From NCBI GenBank assembly GCA_964424545.1, contig CAYRJN010000124.1, positions 1 to 11,125 on the forward strand: DNA of 11,125 bases, given 5' to 3'. This document shows, in pieces, positions 1-5,794 of the stretch. A program made the translations under genes and the position numbers. Origin of the DNA: JAUVIB01 sp964424545. GTDB lineage: Bacteria > Calditrichota > Calditrichia > Calditrichales > Calditrichaceae. The notes below the pieces were generated by a model, which was given only the letters and a program-made list of their open reading frames with translations, had not been told where the DNA came from and ran no database searches. The stretch's first letter is position 1. Each line of letters begins with the position of its first letter.

Positions 1-2166
1 CTTTGGCATGAGGGTATAGAGCATAGCTTTTAAAAGATCAAGGGGCTTGGAACGGTATCCCGTTTGATTTTGGAGCTCCATTGCTCGTGATAACTGCGTT
101 TGTTTACGTCTGTTTTCAATGATTTGTTCATAGTTATCCGGTTTTTCTTTTGGCAGTAAGGGATAGGGAATTTCCGATTTATTGAATCCCTGATTTAACA
201 ACAGGGTTCTAATGTTTTCCTTTAAAGAAAGAATTGCCGGACCTTTGGCCATAATGGCGCGGTCTTCCCAGCTGGCGCCCACATAATGCTCGCCTATTCC
301 CATGCCGGTAAAAATAGCTTCTCCTTTATAGGGGTCTTCTTCCGTAATATCATAAAAAGCAATTTTACGATGGTCGCGCATCAGGTTGTCGGGAATGCCG
401 ATAATCGGGATAAGTTGGTTACTCCAAAAGGATTGATCGGCGGGATTGGTGATATTAACCTGTACTTTTATGCGGTTTTTAAGCCATTCGTTGCCGTATT
501 GTTTGATTTCGGATTGCAGTAGTTTTGAATTGTTAATGGCTTGCCATAATTTTTGCCGGGCGCTATCAATTGCCTCTCCCATATAAGCAAAATCTTTGGG
601 AAAATGAATTTTTTCTTCCAATGGATTCTCTAAAAAGGTCATCCAAAGCCGCCCTTTATTAATTTCATAAAAGATCTCGTCCAAAAAAATGAAATAAGTG
701 GGAATCTTGCCCGTCTTATCGTAATTTTTAACCGCGTTCGATAATGCTTCCATATAGGTGCTTACAACATGAATAAAGGACATTCTATCGGGATTGCCCT
801 CTTCGGTGACGCCGCGGACGTCGTGTATCCATAATACATGATAATCTTTTGCAGCCAATACGCCGTTATGAAATTCCCATTGGAACTGATCGTTTTTAAT
901 ATACCAGACATAATTTCCTTCGGTAAATTTAACGTTGACCGCTTTTTCGATAAGCGCGTCTATTTTGGGTTGTGTATCATGCTGTTCCGGCAGTAGCGCA
1001 TATTGAAACGGCAGCCAGACATGACGCGAATCGTCCCAATCGTCATGGGAAAATTTTCGATTTTCTTCAAAAATATTAACGAGTAATTGAAAAAGATCAA
1101 TGACTTTATTTATCTTTTCCTGCTTAATATCGGCGCTTGTATACAGCCAGCGCGTAAAAACGCCTTTTGCCTGCTGACCGAATTTTAGGATGGTATCTTT
1201 TTCCTTTGTCATGCCAAGGTAACGATCATAAGGGATAAGAATTTCGTCAAGCATAATCTCTTTTGCTTTATCGGATACCGTTTTACCTTCTGGCGAGACA
1301 CTGTCAATCTGCGAGCAATTATCGCTTAAGGCCAACGTAAAGGCCATGTCCACTCCATGGTGATATTTTCGAACTTCATCTTCGATTGTATGAGCAGATG
1401 GGAAGAGGTCGCTTGGCAGCGAAAGGCGATCTTTGATCTCTTGAACCCGCTGTTTGAAATTGGCGACGGCTTTTTCATTTGTCCAGCCGTTTTGATCAAA
1501 GTTAGGGTTAATAAGGCGGTTTATCCAATAACTCGTTGTTTTTATGATTTTAAGCGTCTCTTTAAACTGCGGGCATTGATTGCTATTTTTCACGTTACGC
1601 AACTCTTTTGGCGGCAGTGTAATACGAATATGATCAAAGCGGGGACGGGTTTTCCCTTTATTCGGTTGAAATAAGGGAAGATTAAAGCCAAGTTGCAAAG
1701 AATTGTTACGCGTAGGAAGCCAGCTGAAAGTGATGTCCATTCCCGTGTGGAAGAATCCTCCTCTGATAAGCGGGTGTTGAATCGTTAAAATAAAATCCGT
1801 TGATTTGTTGGGGAAATTATAATCAACGCCCGCCGAAATGTGTAAAACAGGGAATACAATATTCCCCCTGATACCGTAGTCGAAATCCACGTTTTTATGC
1901 CCGATGTAGCCTTCAGCCGCGATGCCCAGCATGCCGACAACGGGATTCATCATATCCCTGAATAAACCTATCTTAAAAATATTATTAAGTTGGTCGTTAT
2001 TATTTGTAAGGTAGCGGCCGACGGAAAAGCCGGTATATAATTTGTAAACGGAGGGCTGTCCGAGCGATTTTACCATTCCCCCGTTTTCCGGCGGTATGGA
2101 CAATTGAGCGAAAATAGATAGCGGCAGGAAAAAAAAGAGCAAAAAAAGGCCTTTTGTCGACCGCAT
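1..2166 (-). CDS. Exported phospholipase D-superfamily protein, C-terminus beyond the window
   Basis: An open frame runs without a stop from an ATG at 2166 to the left edge, giving 722 residues with the C-terminus missing. The start has a good Shine-Dalgarno (AGAAAGGA, minus strand, six bases upstream). Residues 1-20 form a signal peptide ending Phe-Ala before Gln21. Residues about 40-175 are rich in alternating aromatic and Gly residues, like outer-membrane beta-strands. The rest is mainly helical and leads to a phospholipase D domain. Its HxKxxxxD motif is H599, K601 and D606, followed by a GMGIG segment (621-625), an aromatic region and a WEDRAIMAKGP stretch, as in cardiolipin synthase/PLD enzymes. 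The usual Asn of the GxN part is Gly623. A second HKD half is normal for the superfamily and would lie off the left edge. Such enzymes hydrolyse or transfer phosphodiesters through a phosphohistidine. Export suggests a periplasmic or outer-membrane substrate, probably phospholipid, but this is inferred. A divergent exporter gene lies immediately upstream. Confidence 0.75.
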   Translation of the reverse strand, partial: MRSTKGLFLLFFFLPLSIFAQLSIPPENGGMVKSLGQPSVYKLYTGFSVGRYLTNNNDQLNNIFKIGLFRDMMNPVVGMLGIAAEGYIGHKNVDFDYGIRGNIVFPVLHISAGVDYNFPNKSTDFILTIQHPLIRGGFFHTGMDITFSWLPTRNNSLQLGFNLPLFQPNKGKTRPRFDHIRITLPPKELRNVKNSNQCPQFKETLKIIKTTSYWINRLINPNFDQNGWTNEKAVANFKQRVQEIKDRLSLPSDLFPSAHTIEDEVRKYHHGVDMAFTLALSDNCSQIDSVSPEGKTVSDKAKEIMLDEILIPYDRYLGMTKEKDTILKFGQQAKGVFTRWLYTSADIKQEKINKVIDLFQLLVNIFEENRKFSHDDWDDSRHVWLPFQYALLPEQHDTQPKIDALIEKAVNVKFTEGNYVWYIKNDQFQWEFHNGVLAAKDYHVLWIHDVRGVTEEGNPDRMSFIHVVSTYMEALSNAVKNYDKTGKIPTYFIFLDEIFYEINKGRLWMTFLENPLEEKIHFPKDFAYMGEAIDSARQKLWQAINNSKLLQSEIKQYGNEWLKNRIKVQVNITNPADQSFWSNQLIPIIGIPDNLMRDHRKIAFYDITEEDPYKGEAIFTGMGIGEHYVGASWEDRAIMAKGPAILSLKENIRTLLLNQGFNKSEIPYPLLPKEKPDNYEQIIENRRKQTQLSRAMELQNQTGYRSKPLDLLKAMLYTLMPK

Positions 2167-2320
2167 AAATAATCCTTTCTATGCTAATCACCAAAACAAT
2201 TAATTGAATATAATAAAAAAATATATACAAAATAAATTAAAACATTTTAGAGATGGAAAAATTTGGTTCTATGCTAACTCTTCATTAATTTCAGAAACTT
2301 TAATAATCAAAGAGGCGCTT
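2167..2320. promoter_or_regulatory. Divergent intergenic region with AT-rich promoter-like sequence
   Basis: This region separates the minus-strand PLD gene from the plus-strand LysE gene, so promoters for both should lie here. A TATAAT hexamer occurs on the plus strand at 2209-2214, and TATATT on the minus strand at 2212-2207. Neither has a convincing TTGACA-like -35 at 16-18 bases. The 11-mer TTCTATGCTAA occurs twice, at 2177-2187 and 2267-2277. The assignment rests mainly on gene layout. Confidence 0.35.
2311..2315 (+). promoter_or_regulatory. Ribosome binding site deciding a TTG start
   Basis: AGAGG lies five bases before TTG 2321. It supports starting the LysE-family gene there rather than at the in-frame TTG 2204, which has no purine-rich site upstream and would add a 39-residue AT-rich, charged extension not expected in the family. 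Confidence 0.6.
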
Positions 2321-3145
2321 TTGGAAAGTTTTATTGTCATTGCTGTAACCGGATTTATTCTTGGTATTATGATGGCTATCCCGGCGGCGGGCCCGATAAC
2401 GGTATTGGTGATTTCAAACGCTTTAAAAGGGCGTCTTCGTTACAGTCATCGTGTGGCTTACGGCGCCGCCTTTGCCGATTTTATATATCCGTTTATCGCC
2501 GTTTATGCTTTTTCCAATTTATATAATTTCTATGAATCTTTTACGCCCTATATTCTCGGTTTCGGCGCGGCGCTGCTTACCTATATCGGCTATCGGTTTT
2601 TTCATAAAAATATAGATTTTGAACATCTTGACGATGATTCGCTAATTAACGATAAATCGCGAAATAAAGGCGGATTTAGGACGGGACTCGCTATTAATTT
2701 TTTTAATCCGGCTTTGTTTATAAGCTGGCTTGTCTCCTCTTTTTTGGCCATCAGTCTGGTAACCTCTTTCGGCTTTGACACAGGCGGGCTTAGCAGGCAA
2801 ATGTCCGAAGGCATTGAAGATGTGCACAGCAGGGAAATTAATCATGAATTGGAAGAGAAAAAACACGCTATTGAAGACGTTATCGGCAGTATCGATTCGA
2901 GTAAAACGGATAGTAAAGAGGGTAATTCTCACTTACATATTGTCAGTTTAAGTTTTGTATATGCATTGATGGTCTCATTTGGTTCCAGTTTGTGGTTTTA
3001 TAGTCTTGGCAGTTTTGTCGTTAAAAGAAGACATTTATTTAAAACGCAGACCATAAATAAAATTATTCATACTTTGGGATTATTCTTGCTGGGCATTGGT
3101 ATTTATTTTGCGGTAAAGTTGGTTTTATTGTTCATAACAGGATAA
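2321..3145 (+). CDS. LysE/RhtB-family membrane exporter
   Basis: This predicts a 274-residue inner-membrane protein of the LysE superfamily, whose members export amino acids or other small metabolites by proton exchange. The first helix carries the family-type motif MAIPAAGPITVLVIS (residues about 18-32), followed by a basic KGRLRYSHR loop and a Gly/Ala-rich second helix (AYGAAFADF). A later helix holds the second conserved Asn-Pro (LAINFFNPALFISW). About five or six membrane segments are visible. Residues about 154-210 form a long hydrophilic, acidic and basic insert that most family members (about 200-220 residues) lack, which explains the greater length. The TTG start was chosen for its Shine-Dalgarno and because it places the first membrane helix at the N-terminus, as usual. 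The substrate cannot be told. It diverges from the PLD gene and precedes the lipid-headgroup pair by 258 bases. Confidence 0.75.
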   Translation: MESFIVIAVTGFILGIMMAIPAAGPITVLVISNALKGRLRYSHRVAYGAAFADFIYPFIAVYAFSNLYNFYESFTPYILGFGAALLTYIGYRFFHKNIDFEHLDDDSLINDKSRNKGGFRTGLAINFFNPALFISWLVSSFLAISLVTSFGFDTGGLSRQMSEGIEDVHSREINHELEEKKHAIEDVIGSIDSSKTDSKEGNSHLHIVSLSFVYALMVSFGSSLWFYSLGSFVVKRRHLFKTQTINKIIHTLGLFLLGIGIYFAVKLVLLFITG

Positions 3146-3403
3146 AGATTTTAATAAGCGATTTGGAATAGTGAAACGATTGCGAGCGCTTTACTATCAT
3201 GGTGAGGGGATAAAACGATAGAGCAATTCTATTTGGGATGATGCACATATAACACTTTTTTTCGCGCGTTAATGTAATTAAAAAGACAAAATAAGCGTGG
3301 TAAAATCGGAATAGTAGAGATTTACGGAGGGTTAATTCATAGTATTACCTTTATCGCCAAGGTTTGTGTGTAGGAAAGAAATAAATTTTAAGAAGGAAAT
3401 AAA
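3146..3403 (+). other. Intergenic region upstream of the CDP-alcohol transferase
   Basis: No reading frame, tRNA or strong hairpin is seen in these 258 bases. No clear T-tailed terminator follows the LysE gene. A TATAAC hexamer at 3248-3253 and TAAAAT at 3301-3306 are possible -10 elements without good -35 partners. A strong ribosome binding site, AGAAGGA, occupies 3391-3397, six bases before the next ATG. The space suggests that the following pair has its own promoter. Confidence 0.4.
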
Positions 3404-4291
3404 ATGTCTCTTTTTAAAGAATATAAAGAGTCTCTAAAATCCATTGAGGCGGAGGATCCGTTGGACCTCTATTTTTATAGAATTGTCTCGTTTGTTATTG
3501 TAAAGATATTGTATTATTTCCCCATTACGCCGAATCAAATATCGGTAACGGCGATGGTTTTCGGGGTAATCAGCGGCTATTTTTTTTCTACGGCAAGCGC
3601 ATCTAATTATCTTATAGCGGGAATTTTTTATTTGCTTTATTATATAATGGATAATTGCGATGGGCAGCTGGCGCGACTTAAAAAAAACGGCACGAGGTTG
3701 GGAAGAATTATCGACGGTATTTCCGATTATGTAACGCATCTTGCCGTCTTTATCGGTTTGGGAATCGGTTTGAGCGCTCAATCGGGCAATGCGTTATCTT
3801 CCTGGTTTGTCGTCATTGTTTCTTTAGTGAGCTTGATGTTCCAAACGGCTTTGGTGGATTATTATCGGAACCGTTATCTCGAATATCAATTTGGTAAAGC
3901 AACTTTATATGGCGAGGATTTGCTTGCCTTTCGGCGTGAATATGACGAATTGAAGAAAAAGGGCGGTTTTTATTTGACGCGTTTTATTTATTTTGTCTAT
4001 TTGAAATATTTAAAAATACAAGCGCTCTTTATTTCCGATGAGCCCCAAAAACACAAAAAATTCGACAGCGAGGATTTTTTGCAAAAAAATAAAAAAATGA
4101 TCCGTTTATGGACGTATATGGGCACTTCCCTGCCCATAACGCTGCTTATAATTGCCGCATTTTTTAATATCATATATTTTTACTTTTACGCATTGGTTTT
4201 TATTTTAAACGCTTATGCCGTTATATTACTTATTATTCAGGTGAAAATAGATAAGAATACTATGTCTGGAAAAATTATGGAGAATAATTAA
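3404..4291 (+). CDS. CDP-alcohol phosphatidyltransferase family membrane enzyme
   Basis: This 295-residue integral membrane protein carries the complete CDP-alcohol phosphatidyltransferase signature: D83, D86-G87, A90-R91, G100, D104 and D108, with exact DG-x2-AR-x8-G-x3-D-x3-D spacing. The aspartates bind the divalent metals and act in displacing CMP. The sequence PITPNQIS (40-47) before the first membrane helix is also typical. About six membrane segments can be drawn: roughly 45-62, 68-82, 110-125, 130-148, 235-258 and 262-285. A charged cytoplasmic stretch lies at about 155-230. The start has a strong Shine-Dalgarno. The stop overlaps the ATG of the next gene by one base, which implies translational coupling with a nucleotidyltransferase. 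The likely job is transfer of a phospho-alcohol from a CDP-alcohol made by that partner to diacylglycerol or another alcohol. The donor and acceptor (choline, ethanolamine, inositol or other) cannot be read from sequence. An ordinary CDP-diacylglycerol-using synthase is the alternative. Confidence 0.88.
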   Translation: MSLFKEYKESLKSIEAEDPLDLYFYRIVSFVIVKILYYFPITPNQISVTAMVFGVISGYFFSTASASNYLIAGIFYLLYYIMDNCDGQLARLKKNGTRLGRIIDGISDYVTHLAVFIGLGIGLSAQSGNALSSWFVVIVSLVSLMFQTALVDYYRNRYLEYQFGKATLYGEDLLAFRREYDELKKKGGFYLTRFIYFVYLKYLKIQALFISDEPQKHKKFDSEDFLQKNKKMIRLWTYMGTSLPITLLIIAAFFNIIYFYFYALVFILNAYAVILLIIQVKIDKNTMSGKIMENN

Positions 4292-5031
4292 TGAAAGCTG
4301 TTATTACCGCCGCCGGCAGCGGAATGCGATTGAGGCCATTAACGGAACATACGCCTAAATGTCTTTTGGATATCGGCGGCTATACTACTTTGGGATTGTC
4401 GATGGAAAATATTTTAGCTTACGGAATTGACGAGTTTGTTCTCGTCGTCGGTTTTGAGCATAATAAAATTCGCGAATATTTAAAGAATAATTATCCGGCG
4501 GCAAAGGTCGAATATATTTTAAATGAGGATTATGAAACAACCAATAGTCTTTACTCTTTTTGGATGACTCGCGAATCGATAAAAGAAGATTCCTTATTGC
4601 TGCTTGACGGAGATATTATATTCGCTAAAAGTGTTGTGGAAAAGGTTTTAAATTGTAAACATGAAAACTGCCTTTCTTATCGCAATAATATTGAAGTGGT
4701 TGAAGAAGATATGAAGTTAATTGTTGATGAGAATGGAATTGTTACGCAAATAAGCAAGAAGATTGATTTGGGTGTCGCTTCCGGTGAATCCATTGCCATT
4801 CAAAAATTTTCCACTAAAGGGGTAAAAATGTTGGTTGATGCCGCCGACGAACTGGTTATACGGGAAAAAATAGTAGACGATTGGTATGAAGGCGCCTTTC
4901 AACGCATGATTGACAACGGAGCTGAAATCGGTTCGGTGGCGGTTGACCAATCGTCGTGTTTTGAGATCGATACCTTTGAGGATATGGATTATGCCAAAAA
5001 ATATATCATACCCACATTATTTAAAAATTAA
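4291..5031 (+). CDS. Nucleotidyltransferase, LicC/IPCT-like, likely CDP-alcohol synthesis
   Basis: This 246-residue cytoplasmic protein is of the sugar-phosphate nucleotidyltransferase fold. The N-terminus has the nucleotide-binding loop (A7 to K23, GSGMRLRPLTEHTPK). A metal-binding DGD motif is at residues 106-108. The stretch at 83-91 (TTNSLYSFW) resembles the T-N-x-x-Y-S-L motif seen in LicC choline-phosphate cytidylyltransferase, inositol-1-phosphate cytidylyltransferases and related enzymes. A C-terminal EIDTFEDMDYA element supplies the usual second metal-site Asp. It would join a phosphorylated alcohol to CTP, releasing pyrophosphate. It shares one base with the upstream CDP-alcohol transferase gene (TAATG) and has a GGAG site within that gene's end. 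In Archaeoglobus and Thermotoga the inositol-phosphate cytidylyltransferase and CDP-alcohol transferase are fused or adjacent, and in Treponema a LicC-like domain feeds a choline phosphotransferase. The actual substrate is unknown, and no kinase gene is next to it. Confidence 0.8.
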   Translation: MKAVITAAGSGMRLRPLTEHTPKCLLDIGGYTTLGLSMENILAYGIDEFVLVVGFEHNKIREYLKNNYPAAKVEYILNEDYETTNSLYSFWMTRESIKEDSLLLLDGDIIFAKSVVEKVLNCKHENCLSYRNNIEVVEEDMKLIVDENGIVTQISKKIDLGVASGESIAIQKFSTKGVKMLVDAADELVIREKIVDDWYEGAFQRMIDNGAEIGSVAVDQSSCFEIDTFEDMDYAKKYIIPTLFKN

Positions 5032-5201
5032 ACCTTTTTGCAAAATTCTTTTATTTGTTAGTATAGGAATTTCAAAGTTACGCATATTCCATCTTTTTTA
5101 TCGTATCGTAATTTTGAGAAATAACCTATTTCGGACATTTTCATTTATTTTTGTATTATTCTCAGTTTTAAAATTATACATAGTTCACATAGGCCGTATT
5201 T

Positions 5202-5230
5202 TAGATTCTCCGATTTATCTAAGAATGACA
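5202..5230 (-). repeat. REP-like unit A (degenerate, minus orientation)
   Basis: Read on the minus strand it begins TGTCATTC and ends GAATCTA, the same ends as unit B. Its interior no longer pairs well, so it looks like a worn copy. Confidence 0.45.
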
Positions 5231-5273
5231 ATGTTGGACTTTTTTGTTGCCTTTTCTACATTCTCCTCCTCCT

Positions 5274-5305
5274 TGTCATTCCCGAAGGTTTCTATCGGGA
5301 ATCTA
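5274..5305 (+). repeat. REP-like palindromic unit B
   Basis: The unit runs from TGTCATTCCCG to CGGGAATCTA. ATTCCCG and CGGGAAT form a seven-base stem around an 11-base spacer. The TGTCATTCC...GGAATCT arrangement is like REP-type intergenic palindromes found in many bacteria. It lies 43 bases after unit A and 22 before unit C, which are in the opposite orientation. Confidence 0.6.
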
Positions 5306-5327
5306 AATCTTGCTATTGTCTACATTC

Positions 5328-5353
5328 AGATTCCTTCTTTCGAAGGAATGACA
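5328..5353 (-). repeat. REP-like palindromic unit C with perfect hairpin
   Basis: ATTCCTTC (5330-5337) and GAAGGAAT (5342-5349) form a perfect eight-base stem with a TTTC loop. On the minus strand the unit reads TGTCATTCC...GGAATCT, matching unit B inverted. B and C thus form an inverted pair, as in bacterial interspersed mosaic-type elements. No T-tract follows, so a simple intrinsic terminator is less likely. Confidence 0.6.
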
Positions 5354-5608
5354 CGTTGACGAATCTACCCGTATATTTTTTATTAATCACTTCGCAATAC
5401 AATGTTCTTTTATAACTCAAGGGGAATTATAGGCGGAGATATAAGTATTTTATTACATTATCAACATGCTTATTTTACTTGTCTGTCGGATAAATAAAAA
5501 AATCTATCGCTGCTATAAATGTTTTTCATAATAAGAATATTGATTCCTCTTGCTATCGCTAAAGCGTGAATATAGGAAGTAACGGGATACTCGTTTTAAG
5601 CGTTATTT

Positions 5609-5635
5609 CAATCCCGCTCTTGCGGGAAGAAATCT
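5609..5635 (+). repeat. REP-like palindromic unit D with GC-rich hairpin
   Basis: TCCCGC (5612-5617), loop TCTT and GCGGGA (5622-5627) make a perfect six-base GC-rich stem. The flanks (CA before, AATCT after) recall the GTCATTCCCGC...GCGGGAATCT layout of units B and C. Just upstream, 5541-5580 holds another looser candidate (GATTCCT...AGGAAG with an inner CGCT-AA-AGCG). Confidence 0.5.
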
Positions 5636-5713
5636 TACAGATACTGTATTCCCTGAACTATACGATTAAGCTGTTTTTTGCTTTTAAGGTTTTTTCCCCA
5701 ACGAATTGAGGGA

Positions 5714-5726
5714 GTGACAAAGTCAC
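5714..5726. promoter_or_regulatory. Short palindrome GTGAC-AAA-GTCAC upstream of the Omp85 gene
   Basis: A perfect five-base inverted repeat with a three-base centre lies about 70-80 bases before the Omp85 start, in the region expected to hold its promoter. It could be an operator or a small hairpin. There is no match that lets a regulator be named. Confidence 0.25.
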
Positions 5727-5794
5727 AAAACTAATATTGAGAATGTCATAGAAATGTTGATTTTAAAAATTCCGACACTGAAAATTGATAACTA

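Larger units (their letters stand above)
5032..5794. other. 763-base noncoding region with REP-like palindrome cluster
   Basis: No convincing gene is present. The left part (5032-5200) is plain AT-rich sequence with no clear terminator after the nucleotidyltransferase. The middle (5202-5353) holds three related palindromic units in alternating orientation, and 5544-5635 holds a perfect GC hairpin plus a degenerate unit. Those are listed separately. The right part (5636-5794) leads into the Omp85 gene. It contains a GTGAC-AAA-GTCAC palindrome but no strong promoter or Shine-Dalgarno for the first ATG. Confidence 0.6.

Noticed and set aside
1357..1674. 105-codon plus-strand frame within the first gene
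   Set aside because: It is antisense to the continuous 722-codon minus-strand frame that carries a signal peptide and an HKD motif.
2177..2277. Direct repeat TTCTATGCTAA (2177-2187 and 2267-2277)
   Set aside because: Only 11 bases match, without flanking extension, in AT-rich sequence. It could be an operator pair but is equally likely chance.
5202..5353. The repeat cluster as a CRISPR array
   Set aside because: The units alternate in orientation, differ in sequence and are unevenly spaced, which does not fit a CRISPR array.
4910..5359. 149-codon plus-strand frame running out of the nucleotidyltransferase gene
   Set aside because: It begins inside the gene in another frame, then crosses the AT-rich noncoding region and the REP-like units. 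Its translation is a hydrophobic, low-complexity string with no ribosome site.
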